From the NCBI GenBank assembly GCA_964519955.1, contig CAZFLM010000064.1, positions 1 to 39,365 on the forward strand: a DNA stretch of 39,365 nt, read 5' to 3'. This DNA is from CAZFLM01 sp964519955. GTDB lineage: Bacteria; Armatimonadota; Chthonomonadetes; Chthonomonadales; CAJBBX01. The notes beneath the pieces are model-generated. The model was not told where the DNA came from. It saw only the letters and a list, made by a program, of their open reading frames with translations, and ran no database searches. Shown here piece after piece: positions 23,754 to 32,229 of this stretch (the stretch's first letter is position 1; every line of letters begins with the position of its first letter). The position numbers were made by a program, and so were the translations under genes.

Positions 23754-25499
23754 CTATCCTCCACCCGGCAGCGCCGGCACCGCGGGCAGACGCGAGGCGG
23801 CCGCCCGCGCGTCCTGCCCGCTGCGCACCGCGTCGTGCGCGGCGCGAAGCAGCGCGCTCAGGCCCGGCACCCGGTGCGGAGCCGTCGCCGGCGATGCGAA
23901 CACCTTCGACAGCGCCGGCCACCACCCGTAGTCGTAGATCTGCGAGATGTCGAACACCATCACACCGTGCGACGACCGCGCGGCCGTCTCCACCGCGCGT
24001 ACGAACTGCTCCGGCCGCCCCTGGTAGTCCACCGCGTAGAGCCCCGCATACACCGGCACGCTGTTCGCCACCACGGTGCTCGATAGCTCCGCGGCGGCCT
24101 CCACCGTCGCTCCATCCGGCAGCCGAGCTGCCCGGGCATCCGCGCGCGTCGGCATCCCGTAGTAGCAGCCCGTCGTCAGCCAGTCGAGGAACTCCGTGAA
24201 GCCCGCCTCGTTGTAGCGCGGCGTCGCCCACGACGTGCGCACCTCGAACTTCTCGCTGCCCCAGTTCACCCCGACGCCGTAGTACTCGGTGAACCAGGAG
24301 CCCGTGTAGGCGGACACCGTGATGCCCGGGCGGATCGAGCGAACCAGCTCCGACGCCTCCTTCACGAACTCGCGGATCACCCGCGCGCGGAACTCCAGCC
24401 ACTTCTTGAACAGCTTCCCGCGCTTCATCGGCCGGTTCGGCACCGGGTTGAACCGCAGCGCGTCGTCCGGCCACTGCCCCACCGGATACCCCAGCCACTT
24501 CTCGAACGCCGCCTTCGTCACATCGCTGTAGTCGTTGTACAGGTTCGCGTACCGCATCCGGTCCAGCACGATCCCGTCGATCGCGTAGTTCCGCGCCACC
24601 TCGCCCAGCAAGCTCAGCTCGTATCGCCGCGCCTCCGGCACCAGCGGGTTCACGAACGCGGCGATCTTCTCCGAAGCCGCCTCGGTCACGGGCAGCCGTC
24701 GCCCCACCGCGCTGAACTTCGCGCGAGTCCCCACCGGCAGGTGCTGCCCCGCCCAGTCCACGTCCTCGCCCGTAACCCGGATGATCGCCCCCTCGTCCGG
24801 CGCGCCGAGCGGCTCGTTGCCCAGCAGCGCCGGATCGATCATCCCGCACACCTGCTCTCGCTCGTCCAGCACAATCGCCACGCTCTGCCCTGGCTGCGCT
24901 GCCGGCGGGATCAGGTCGTCGTCCCCCTGCACCAGCGGCCGCTTCGGATCGACCGGCTCCCCCGCGGCGCGCACGGGCAGCTTCGTGCCGTCGGCCGCCA
25001 CCAACGAGCGGTCGACCATGTACGCCACCGACTGCCAGTCGCGCTTCTCGTAAGCCAGCCCCACGTTGAACATCTTGTGGCCTTCCGAGAACACGTTCAG
25101 CGAGGCGCACACCTCCAGACCTGCCTTGTGCCCCTCCTCCACGAACGCGGCCAGCACGTCGAACTCCGGATAGGTCACGCCCTTCCACTGCCGCAGCCTC
25201 GGCGCGATCTTGCTCGCGTACACCACCTGCCCGCTCACCGGCTTCACGTCCACGATCAGCATGTTGAAGTTGGCCGCGCGGCACCGCTCCACGATGTCCC
25301 GGACACCCTCGATGCTCGTGGTGCGCCCCAGGTTCGCGGTGGCGTCCACCCACATCGCGCGCCCCTGCAAGCCCAGCGAGAGGTCCAGCAGACGCGCGAA
25401 GTCGTAGACGCGGCCGTCCGGGCCCGCGGAGGCCGTGGAGCCGAGGACGACGAACAGGGCGAGGGCGAGGAGAGTGGCTAGACGATGTCGATGGCGCAT
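23754..25499 (-). CDS. Secreted GHL10-like putative glycoside hydrolase
   Basis: A 581-aa protein with a signal peptide (MRHRHRLATLLALALFVVLGSTASA) and a TIM-barrel glycosyl-hydrolase-like-10 architecture (DUF187 type): GRAMWVDATANLGRTTSIEGVRDIVERC, FNMLIVDVKPVSGQVVYASKIAP, EEGHKAGLEVCASLNVFSEGHK, IDGIVLDRMRYANLYNDYSDVTKAAFEKWLG and ITVSAYTGSWFTEYYGVGVNW. The C-terminal half has SSHGVMVFDISQIYDYGWW. Proteins of this type are found near cell-envelope and polysaccharide genes. The start ATG 25499 is 14 bp after the rfbD stop, so it is likely in that operon. Its catalytic acids cannot be named with certainty. Confidence 0.85.
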   Translation of the reverse strand: MRHRHRLATLLALALFVVLGSTASAGPDGRVYDFARLLDLSLGLQGRAMWVDATANLGRTTSIEGVRDIVERCRAANFNMLIVDVKPVSGQVVYASKIAPRLRQWKGVTYPEFDVLAAFVEEGHKAGLEVCASLNVFSEGHKMFNVGLAYEKRDWQSVAYMVDRSLVAADGTKLPVRAAGEPVDPKRPLVQGDDDLIPPAAQPGQSVAIVLDEREQVCGMIDPALLGNEPLGAPDEGAIIRVTGEDVDWAGQHLPVGTRAKFSAVGRRLPVTEAASEKIAAFVNPLVPEARRYELSLLGEVARNYAIDGIVLDRMRYANLYNDYSDVTKAAFEKWLGYPVGQWPDDALRFNPVPNRPMKRGKLFKKWLEFRARVIREFVKEASELVRSIRPGITVSAYTGSWFTEYYGVGVNWGSEKFEVRTSWATPRYNEAGFTEFLDWLTTGCYYGMPTRADARAARLPDGATVEAAAELSSTVVANSVPVYAGLYAVDYQGRPEQFVRAVETAARSSHGVMVFDISQIYDYGWWPALSKVFASPATAPHRVPGLSALLRAAHDAVRSGQDARAAASRLPAVPALPGGG

Positions 25500-25513
25500 G
25501 GTTCGGTGTGGGC

Positions 25514-26395
25514 TCAGACCTTCGTTGGTTGCGTCAGTTCCTGGCGCTCGACGACATACCGCGCCACCGCCTCCCGCCAGTCGGGCAGCAGCGCCTCGCC
25601 CTGCATCTCCAGGGCCAGATTGCGCAGCACGGAGTACGCCGGCCGCCGGGTGGGCGTGGGCCAGTCCGCCGACGCGATCGGCGTCACCAGCGTGTCGTCC
25701 CGTCCGGCAACGCGAAGGACCTCGCGAGCCAGCTCGTACCACGACGCCTGGCCCGCGTTGGTGATATGGTAAGTGCCGTAGTACGGCCGGGAGAGCAGCC
25801 GCACGATCGCGGACGCCAGATCCACCGTGTACGTCGGCGACCCGACCTGGTCCGCCACCACGCGGAGCGGCCCGCCGCGCTCGGCCGCGCGCAGCATCGT
25901 GTCCGGGAAGCACTTGCCGTGCGCGCCGAACAGCCAGGCCGTGCGCACGATCCAGTGGCGCCGGCACAACTCCCGCACGTGCTGCTCGCCCGCCAGCTTC
26001 GACGCGCCGTACTCCCCCAGAGGGTTGGCCGCGTCGTACTCCGTGTACGGGGCGCCCTTCTCCCCATCAAACACGAAGTCCGTGCCGATCGCGCACAACG
26101 GCGTCTGTCGCCGCGCGCAGCCCTCCGCCACGCACCACGCGCCCCACGCGTTCAGCCGATACGCCGCATCCGGCTCGCGCTCGCAGCCGTCCACGTTCGT
26201 CATCGCGGCGCAGTGCACCACCACGTCCGGCCGCACCCGATCCAGGCACGCCGCGACCGACCCGGGATCGGTGATGTCCAGCGGCTCCGTCTCGCTGCGC
26301 AGATCCGCCGCCACGGCGTGCATCCCCGCATCGTCCGCCGCCGCGCACACATCCGTCCCCAGCATCCCCATGCCGCCCGTAACGAGCACTCGCAT
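25514..26395 (-). CDS. rfbD: dTDP-4-dehydrorhamnose reductase
   Basis: A 293-aa short-chain dehydrogenase (RmlD) that makes dTDP-L-rhamnose, the last step of the pathway. MRVLVTGGMGMLGTDV is the NAD(P)-binding Rossmann start; LDITDPGSVAACLDRVRPDVVVHCAAMTNVDGCE, TDFVFDGEKGAPYTEYD, NPLGEYGASKLAGEQ (YxxxK) and VVADQVGSPTYTVDLASAI are characteristic. AGGAGGT is about 8 nt before the ATG. Two secreted proteins follow in the same direction. The rest of the pathway (rfbB, rfbC-like) is at 32230-33725; no rfbA is in the window. Confidence 0.97.
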   Translation of the reverse strand: MRVLVTGGMGMLGTDVCAAADDAGMHAVAADLRSETEPLDITDPGSVAACLDRVRPDVVVHCAAMTNVDGCEREPDAAYRLNAWGAWCVAEGCARRQTPLCAIGTDFVFDGEKGAPYTEYDAANPLGEYGASKLAGEQHVRELCRRHWIVRTAWLFGAHGKCFPDTMLRAAERGGPLRVVADQVGSPTYTVDLASAIVRLLSRPYYGTYHITNAGQASWYELAREVLRVAGRDDTLVTPIASADWPTPTRRPAYSVLRNLALEMQGEALLPDWREAVARYVVERQELTQPTKV

Positions 26396-26470
26396 GGCAC
26401 GACCTCCTACGCCCAATCCGCACTCGTAGGGACGCCGCTTGCTGCGTCCCCGCCCCGCGCGACGAACCCC

Positions 26471-27077
26471 GTGGGGTGGGGCCTCCGCGCCCCGCCGGGC
26501 CGTTGCCTCACGCCCCGCACCCCGCCGCGGTAACCCAGGCGTCCCTGCCCGCCAAGCACAACGCCGAAACACGGCGAACCCGTGGGGTGGGGCCTCCGCG
26601 CCCCGCCGGGCCGTTGCCTCACGCCCCTCGCCAACGCCGTGGTACGACGGGCGTCCCAGCCCGCCGAGCACAACGCCGAAACACGACGAACCCGTGGGGT
26701 GGGGCCTCCGCGCCCCGCCGGGCCTTTGCCTCCCGCCCCGCACCCCGCCGCGGTAACCCAGGCGTCCCTGCCCGCCAAGCACAACGCCGAAACACGGCGA
26801 ACCCGTGGGGTGGGGCCTCCGCGCCCCGCCGGGCCGTTGCCTCACGCCCCTCGCCAACGCCGTGGTACGACGGGCGTCCCAGCCCGCCGAGCACAACGCC
26901 GAAACACGACGAACCCGTGGGGTGGGGCCTCCGCGCCCCGCCGGGCCTTTGCCTCCCGCCCCGCACCCCGCCGCGGTAACCCAGGCGTCCCTGCCCGCCA
27001 AGCAACAACGCCGAAGCACGACGAACCCGTAGGGTGGGGCCTCCGCGCCCCGCCGGGCCCTTGCCTCCCGCCTAGCG
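26471..27077. repeat. Tandem repeat array, 111/112-bp units with alternating types
   Basis: The word GTGGGGTGGGGCCTCCGCG starts units at 26471, 26582, 26694, 26805 and 26917, and a variant with AGGGTGGGG at 27029 (spacings 111, 112, 111, 112, 112). Odd units (A) carry CCGCCGCGGTAACCCAGGCG, even units (B) CGCCGTGGTACGACGGGCG, giving A-B-A-B-A plus a partial unit: a higher-order 223-bp repeat. The period is not a multiple of three, so frames are not kept and the long ORFs here are not genes. The array fills the whole gap from rfbD (start 26395) to the UbiA stop (27123); 26396-26470 adds a GGGACGC / GCGTCCC palindrome. Confidence 0.92.
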
Positions 27078-27122
27078 CCGCCCGCCATGGACCGCCGCCG
27101 CCCTCGGCGGCATCCCCCGCAC

Positions 27123-28031
27123 CTACATCCGCATCGCCAGCACCGCCAGCGCCACGTACACCAGCCCGTTCACCTGCATCGGCCGGTCCTCCAACAGGAT
27201 AGTCTCCGGCGCGCCGCCCTTGTGCTCCATGTGGATGAGATACAGGTATCGGAAGATCCCGTAGAACACGCACGGCAGCGTATACGCCAGATGCGGGTGC
27301 TGCATGGCCGTCGGCGAGTTGATCACGTACAGCGCGTACGACACCGTCAGCCCGCCCAGCACGATCGAGATCATCTGGTCCAGGAACGGCAGGCTGTACT
27401 CCGCCAGGATCGGCCGATGGTTGGCCGCATTCCCCTCGAGCGCCACCAACTCGTGCCGCCGCTTGCCGAACCCCAGGAACAGCGCCAACTGCAGCGTGCA
27501 CACCAGCAGCCACACCGAGATCGACACCTGGATCGCCCACGCGCCCGCTACCGCCCGGATGACGAAGCCCGCCGCGATCGTGAACACGTCGATCAGCACC
27601 ACGTGCTTCAGCCACACCGTGTACGCCGCCTGCAGCACGAGGTACACCAGCGCGATCGCCCCAAACCGCACGTTCAGCAGGAAGCCCACCGCCACGCCGC
27701 CCGCCCCGAACACGACCCCGCACACCAGCGCCAATCGCCACGGCAGCCGCCCACTGGCGATGGGCCGCTTGCACTTCGTCGGGTGCAGCCGGTCCTGCTC
27801 GCGGTCCGCCACGTCGTTCAGCAGGTAGATGCTGCCCGAGACCAGACAGAACAGCGCGAACGCGATGCACGCCGTCAGAGCCCGGTCGAACCGGTTCGCG
27901 AACACCATCGCCACGAAGACGAACAGGTTCTTCGAGGCCTGCTTGGGCCGCATCGCCGCCACCAGCGCCAGAGGCACGTCCGTCGCCCCGCGCCAGCCCG
28001 TCGCCTGGTTTTCGGTGTTGGTGTCAGTCAT
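27123..28031 (-). CDS. UbiA-family prenyltransferase, decaprenyl-phosphate phosphoribosyltransferase-like
   Basis: A 302-aa integral membrane protein with about eight helices. The first aspartate motif is NDVADREQDRLHPTKCKRPIASGRLP, typical of the branch that attaches phosphoribose to a polyprenyl phosphate (mycobacterial Rv3806c type). Also MRPKQASKNLFVFVAMVFANRF, LKHVVLIDVFTIAAGFVIRAVAGAWAI, LFLGFGKRRHELVAL and the second motif region. The product would be a lipid-linked ribose or arabinose donor for envelope glycans. Its first 8 bp overlap the end of the DUF3226 gene, and it is the last gene of the operon from 33725. It is distinct from quinone-type UbiA by these motifs. Confidence 0.9.
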   Translation of the reverse strand: MTDTNTENQATGWRGATDVPLALVAAMRPKQASKNLFVFVAMVFANRFDRALTACIAFALFCLVSGSIYLLNDVADREQDRLHPTKCKRPIASGRLPWRLALVCGVVFGAGGVAVGFLLNVRFGAIALVYLVLQAAYTVWLKHVVLIDVFTIAAGFVIRAVAGAWAIQVSISVWLLVCTLQLALFLGFGKRRHELVALEGNAANHRPILAEYSLPFLDQMISIVLGGLTVSYALYVINSPTAMQHPHLAYTLPCVFYGIFRYLYLIHMEHKGGAPETILLEDRPMQVNGLVYVALAVLAMRM

Positions 28032-28665
28032 CGCATAGCGACCGCAGGAAGCTCCGCAACCCGTCGAATGCCGGATGATCGAGGTCGAACGCGCCCTTCT
28101 GCGCCGCGCGCCCCACCTCTCGAACGAACTCGGCCCGAGACGCCAGAAACGCCCCCATCCGTGCCTTCGACACGTTCCTGGGCGATCCTGGCAAGTTCGC
28201 AACACACTCCACGAACGCCTCCACGCAGGGCATTGCGGGATCGCCGCCGGCGGCGTCCAGGCAGAGGTCCTCGAGCATCCCCGCGTCCCGGCAGTTGGGC
28301 AGGATGTAGACCGAGACGCGCGGCGGTCCGGCAGCGACAGCGCCAAGAACGGCCGGGGCTGGCAGAGCGGCGCCCTTCAGAGCCGTAACAACCGAGTCGA
28401 AGGCGCTCCTCGCGGGGTTGCCTTCGGCGTCCCGTATCACGCCCAGGACCTCGACTGAACCGAACCCAGTCATCGCCTTCAGCGCCTTGAGCCCCGACGG
28501 GAACTGCTCATTGCCACCCAGGTTGCGGACCTCGATGGTACCGTCGAGCTTCATCGCTTCCAGCAGCCTCTCCATGAACTCCTGTTCGTCGCGTCCCTCC
28601 ACAGCCAACAGCCGGGTGAGGCTGATCGGAACGGGCTTGGCCGGCTCGGGCCGAGGGATCATCAT
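28024..28665 (-). CDS. DUF3226 (Toprim-like) protein, partner of the AAA ATPase
   Basis: A 213-aa protein from ATG 28665 (MMIPRPEPAKP) with a DUF3226/Toprim-like core: LLAVEGRDEQEFMERLLEAM (acidic motif 1), VEVLGVIRDAEGNPARSA (Asp), PRVSVYILPNCRDAGMLEDLCLDAAGG (typical GMLEDL) and a helical C-terminus. Such domains act as nucleases or ATP-dependent effector subunits beside OLD/AAA ATPases. The ATPase stop overlaps this ATG as ATGA (28662-28665), so the two are translated together. This pair resembles ATPase-plus-nuclease defence modules (PARIS or OLD-like); that role is inferred. The end overlaps the UbiA gene. Confidence 0.85.
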   Translation of the reverse strand: MMIPRPEPAKPVPISLTRLLAVEGRDEQEFMERLLEAMKLDGTIEVRNLGGNEQFPSGLKALKAMTGFGSVEVLGVIRDAEGNPARSAFDSVVTALKGAALPAPAVLGAVAAGPPRVSVYILPNCRDAGMLEDLCLDAAGGDPAMPCVEAFVECVANLPGSPRNVSKARMGAFLASRAEFVREVGRAAQKGAFDLDHPAFDGLRSFLRSLCDD

Positions 28666-29726
28666 CGCACCTCGAAACCCAGCTCGCCCATCCCACCCAC
28701 CGTCTCGCAGTCGATCGTCACTACCCGCGCCTCGTCCCCGTTCCTCTCGATGCGATGAACCAACAGCGCACTCGGATCCGACGCCGCAAACGCCCGCTGC
28801 GCCGCGTGCACGCATTCCAGGCTGTGCGTCGTCGCGAACACCTGCACGTCGTACTCCCGCGCCGCCGTCAGGATCGCCTGCCAAACCTTCTCCTGCACGG
28901 AGTAGTGCAGCCCACTGTCGATCTCATCGATCAGGATCAGCCCGCCGCGGCTGGACCCGAGCGCCAGCAGCACCGACGCAAGCCGCACCGCCCCATCCCC
29001 CAGGTAGTTGAGGGGCATCAGCTTGCCCGTGCCAAGGTCGGCGTGGATCGTGGGGTTCCTGCCGATCATAAGGAGGTCGAGCCCCTCAAGCCGCGGCTCA
29101 AGCACCCGCAGAGCTGCTACTACGGCCGCCGCGTCGCGCGTCCGCGCCAGCTCGCTGAATGCCCTGACATCCCTAGGATCGGAGCGTTGGGCGGCGGTCA
29201 CAAACCAGAATGGGACCACGCTCGCACGCTGGTGGCTGAGCAGCCTGGGCTCCCCTCCCGTCAACTCGATCGATGAGAACCCCTCGTCCGCCATCTCTAC
29301 GTACCTGCGGTGAAGCGCGCGCCGAACCACCACTGTGGCGCCGTTCAGCGTCGCGCTGGCGTCGCGTGCCTGCATGGCAGCACTCAAGTCCTCCACCGGA
29401 GAGGCCGCCGTCTCAACCATCTCGTGCGTGAGCCTGCTTCCATCGGCGTACGCACACTCGATCTTGCTCGGCTCAGCTACGTCAGCCCAAGGCCACAGCC
29501 AGCCCCACAGCTCCTCGGAGCTCGCGGCGAGATCGGTGAGCCCGCGATACGCGACGAGGTGAACCGGCGCCGCGGCACCATCTGGCGCACTGTGCAGGAA
29601 CAGCGCCTCCAGCACGCTCGTCTTCCCGCAGTTGTTCGCGCCCACCAGCAGGTTCACGCGCGCGAGCGGCTCGATCGTCAGGTCGCGGAAGCACCTGAAG
29701 TTGTGGATATTGAGCGAGGTGATCAT
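28662..29726 (-). CDS. AAA (OLD/RecF-like) ATPase, probable defence-module sensor
   Basis: A 354-aa ABC-type ATPase. MITSLNIHNFRCFRDLTIEPLARVNLLVGANNCGKTSVLEAL carries Walker A (GANNCGKTS); a signature-like LNYLGDGAVRLASVLLAL, Walker B GGLILIDEIDSGLHYSVQEKVW and the H-loop VFATTHSLECVHAAQ complete the ATP-binding core. The middle is a variable insertion with PFWFVTAAQRSDPRDVRAF. It belongs to the AAA_15/AAA_21 group, found with Toprim or DUF3226 partners in phage defence. The start ATG is 13 bp after the rfaE1 stop, and the gene overlaps the DUF3226 gene by 4 bp. It sits inside a sugar-biosynthesis operon, which is unusual. Confidence 0.9.
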   Translation of the reverse strand: MITSLNIHNFRCFRDLTIEPLARVNLLVGANNCGKTSVLEALFLHSAPDGAAAPVHLVAYRGLTDLAASSEELWGWLWPWADVAEPSKIECAYADGSRLTHEMVETAASPVEDLSAAMQARDASATLNGATVVVRRALHRRYVEMADEGFSSIELTGGEPRLLSHQRASVVPFWFVTAAQRSDPRDVRAFSELARTRDAAAVVAALRVLEPRLEGLDLLMIGRNPTIHADLGTGKLMPLNYLGDGAVRLASVLLALGSSRGGLILIDEIDSGLHYSVQEKVWQAILTAAREYDVQVFATTHSLECVHAAQRAFAASDPSALLVHRIERNGDEARVVTIDCETVGGMGELGFEVR

Positions 29727-29739
29727 AGGACCCCTCCCC

Positions 29740-30738
29740 TTACCAATCCGCCAACAGCTCGTCAGCCGATACCGTCGCCACGCCCACCTTGCGCACGACG
29801 CACGACGCCGCGTGGTTCGCCACCGCCGCCGCGTCCTCGATGCCCGCGCCGCCTGCCAGGCCCAGCGTCAGCACGCCGATCATCGTGTCGCCGGCGCCCG
29901 CCACGTCGTACACCGCCACCGGCCGCGCCGGAACGTGGCGCACCCCGCCGCCCGCGTGCCACACCGACAGCCCCTTCGCGCCGCGGGTCACCACCAGATG
30001 CGCCACGCCGAGCTTCGCGGTCAACTGCGCCCCGGCCTCGTCGATGCGGTCCTCGTCGCCCCGGAACGCGTAGGCGTACTTCGACAGCCCCACCAACTGC
30101 AGCGCCGCCGCGGCCTCGCTCTCGTTGAACGACACCACATCGGCGCCGCGCAGCCCCAGCCCGTTCGCCGGCTTCGGGTTCGCCGTCACGATCTTCCCCG
30201 CTTGCTTCGCGGCCTGCACGAACAGGGCCGGCGCATCGCCGCGCACCACGCCCTTGTCATAGTCCGACACGAGCACCGCGTCGGCGTCGCGCAGCGCGGC
30301 GGCCAGACGCTCCGCTAGCGCGCCCGAGGTCTCGTCCGACAGGCTGTCCGCCCGCTCGCGGTCCACCCGCAGCACCTGCTGACTCTGCGCCACGATGCGC
30401 GTCTTCCGCGTGGTCGGCCGCGTGCCGTCCACCACCAGTCCGCCGACATCCGCCCCGCGCTCCGCCAGCATCGACGCCAGCGAGCGCCCCGCGTCGTCGT
30501 CCCCCACCACGCTCACCACGCTCACCGCCGCGCCCAGCGCGAGCAGGTTGCACGCCACGTTCGCCGCGCCGCCCGGCACCGCCCCGTCTCGCTCCACCTC
30601 CACCACCATGACCGGCGCTTCCGGCGAAACCCGGCTCGCCCGCCCGAACAGGTACTCGTCGAGCATCACGTCGCCGACCACGACGATGCGCCGATCGGCG
30701 AACGAGCGCACGATGCCGCGATAGGTCTCACGCTTCAT
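29740..30738 (-). CDS. rfaE1: D-glycero-beta-D-manno-heptose-7-phosphate kinase
   Basis: A 332-aa PfkB-family kinase that makes heptose 1,7-bisphosphate for ADP-heptose. Start FADRRIVVVGDVMLDEYLFGRASRVSPEAPVMVVEV is diagnostic of RfaE/HldE domain I. The N-terminal PfkB signature is GGAANVACNLLALGA; the anion-hole/catalytic end is VYDVAGAGDTMIGVLTLGLA. It overlaps the previous gene by 4 bp (ATGA). In E. coli this domain is fused to the adenylyltransferase; here they are separate, with a third gene between. Confidence 0.96.
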   Translation of the reverse strand: MKRETYRGIVRSFADRRIVVVGDVMLDEYLFGRASRVSPEAPVMVVEVERDGAVPGGAANVACNLLALGAAVSVVSVVGDDDAGRSLASMLAERGADVGGLVVDGTRPTTRKTRIVAQSQQVLRVDRERADSLSDETSGALAERLAAALRDADAVLVSDYDKGVVRGDAPALFVQAAKQAGKIVTANPKPANGLGLRGADVVSFNESEAAAALQLVGLSKYAYAFRGDEDRIDEAGAQLTAKLGVAHLVVTRGAKGLSVWHAGGGVRHVPARPVAVYDVAGAGDTMIGVLTLGLAGGAGIEDAAAVANHAASCVVRKVGVATVSADELLADW

Positions 30739-31694
30739 GGCTGCCGGCTCGCTTCCTCCACGATCGCCTGCGCCAGCAGCGGGATCATGATCTCGTGGTG
30801 CCCCGTCAGCGAGATGCCGCGCCCCCCGATCGAGCGCACGCGCGTCACCACCTGCTGGTTCGACCGGTAGCTCTGGATGAAGTCGAGGTTCACGCCCAGG
30901 AAGCGGCTGAACTCATCGCCCAGCCGGTTCCGCAGCAGCGCGATGGCCTTCAGCAGCACCTCCGGCAGCAGCACCGCCGAGCCGATGTTCAGCAGCACGC
31001 CGCCATCTGCCAACCCGCGCATCGCCTCGGTGAGGATGCGGAAGTCGCGCAGCGTCGCGCTGCCCAGCGCCGCCCCATCCGCGCACGGATGGCAATGCAC
31101 GATGTCGGTCCCAAGGCCGATGTGCACGGTCAGCGGCACTCCCAACCGGTACGCGGCCGCCACGACGCTCGCCCCGGCGTTCGGCGCGCCCGCCTCGATC
31201 AGCGCCGCACCCAGGCTCTCGCCGGCGCCCAGCCCCTTCGCGTCGCCTGCGCGGATGGCGTTGTTGTAGAACTCGGCGGTCTCGCGCGCCATGCCGAACG
31301 TGCCGGTCTGCAGCCCCGCCACCACGTCCTCCGAGGTGGCGCCGAACAGCGCGATCTCCGCGTCGTGGATGGCGAACGCCCCGTTGGCCGCCACCGCCGT
31401 GATCAGCCCGCGCTCCAGCAACTCGATGAGCACCGGCGCCATGCCGGTCTTCACCACATGCCCGCCCATCGACACGACAACCGCCCGGCCGCCTCGCCGC
31501 GCCTCCGCCACGGACCGCGCGACCTCCGCCACGTCCGGCCCGGCCAGGATGCGCGGCAGCGTCGCAAGCCACTCCGAGAAGCTGCGGCCGGGCGCCGGCG
31601 CCTGGGCGAAGTCCTCCACCCGCACCTTGCTCAGCCGCTCGGCGATGGGCTGCGAGCGCACCGCATCCAGGTCGAACTCGGGATACCCGCTCAT
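30735..31694 (-). CDS. Deoxyhypusine-synthase-fold-like protein of the heptose gene cluster
   Basis: A 319-aa cytosolic protein, placed between the two halves of heptose activation with 4-bp overlaps on both sides (30735-30738 and 31691-31694), so it is translationally coupled to them. Sequence marks are VVVSMGGHVVKTGMAPVLIELLERGLITAVAANGAFAIHDAEIALFGATSEDVVAGLQTGTFGM, GESLGAALIEAGAP and VPLTVHIGLGTDIVHCHP. They resemble a deoxyhypusine-synthase-like NAD-binding family that occurs near rfaE genes in other bacteria. The reaction is not known to me; eukaryotic-type hypusine synthesis seems unlikely here. Confidence 0.72.
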   Translation of the reverse strand: MSGYPEFDLDAVRSQPIAERLSKVRVEDFAQAPAPGRSFSEWLATLPRILAGPDVAEVARSVAEARRGGRAVVVSMGGHVVKTGMAPVLIELLERGLITAVAANGAFAIHDAEIALFGATSEDVVAGLQTGTFGMARETAEFYNNAIRAGDAKGLGAGESLGAALIEAGAPNAGASVVAAAYRLGVPLTVHIGLGTDIVHCHPCADGAALGSATLRDFRILTEAMRGLADGGVLLNIGSAVLLPEVLLKAIALLRNRLGDEFSRFLGVNLDFIQSYRSNQQVVTRVRSIGGRGISLTGHHEIMIPLLAQAIVEEASRQP

Positions 31695-32227
31695 GCGTGC
31701 TCCGCCTTGTACCGCTCCATCACCGTCAGGATGATGTTCGTGGTCGACTTGCCGACCACCAGCGGCATGATCGCCACCTTCCCGCCGTGTTTCCGCACGA
31801 TAGGCGCCTCGGGCAGGTCCTCCTCGCGGTAGTCGCCGCCCTTCGCGTGGATGTTCGGCCGCACCGCCTCGATCAGCAGGTCGGGCCGGTCCTCGTCGAA
31901 GATGCACACGAAGTCCACGCACTCCAGGTGCGCCAGCATCTCCGCGCGCTCGTCCTCGGGCACGATCGGCCGGTACGGTCCCTTCAGCGCCTGCACCGAC
32001 CGGTCGCTGTTCACGCCGACCACCAGCGCGTCGCCCAGCGCCCGAGCCTCGGCCAGGCAGCGCGCATGCCCCACGTGCAGCACGTCGAAGCAGCCGTTCG
32101 TGAACACGATCTGCTCGCCGCGCGCCCGCCGCGCCGCCAGCAGCGCCGGCAGCTCCTCCCGCGTCACGATCTTCCGCCGCGCAGGCGTCGGCGCCGTCTC
32201 AATCCCCGTGTCTTCGCGCGTTCCCAC
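31691..32227 (-). CDS. rfaE2: D-glycero-beta-D-manno-heptose 1-phosphate adenylyltransferase
   Basis: A 178-aa nucleotidyltransferase that makes ADP-heptose. Motifs: GEQIVFTNGCFDVLHVGHARCLAEARALGD (HVGH site), VVGVNSDRSVQALKGPYRPIVPEDERAEML, and PLVVGKSTTNIILTV as the ISxT-like end. It corresponds to HldE domain II. The stop of rfbB is two bases upstream, and it overlaps the next gene by ATGA. With rfaE1 it gives two of the ADP-heptose steps; gmhA and gmhB are not in the window. Confidence 0.96.
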   Translation of the reverse strand: MGTREDTGIETAPTPARRKIVTREELPALLAARRARGEQIVFTNGCFDVLHVGHARCLAEARALGDALVVGVNSDRSVQALKGPYRPIVPEDERAEMLAHLECVDFVCIFDEDRPDLLIEAVRPNIHAKGGDYREEDLPEAPIVRKHGGKVAIMPLVVGKSTTNIILTVMERYKAEHA

Positions 32228-32229
32228 GC

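Noticed and set aside
26471..27077. The tandem array as a CRISPR or as a repeat-protein gene
   Set aside because: Units are contiguous with no unique spacers, and the 111/112-bp period does not keep a reading frame, so the long frames on both strands are shadows.
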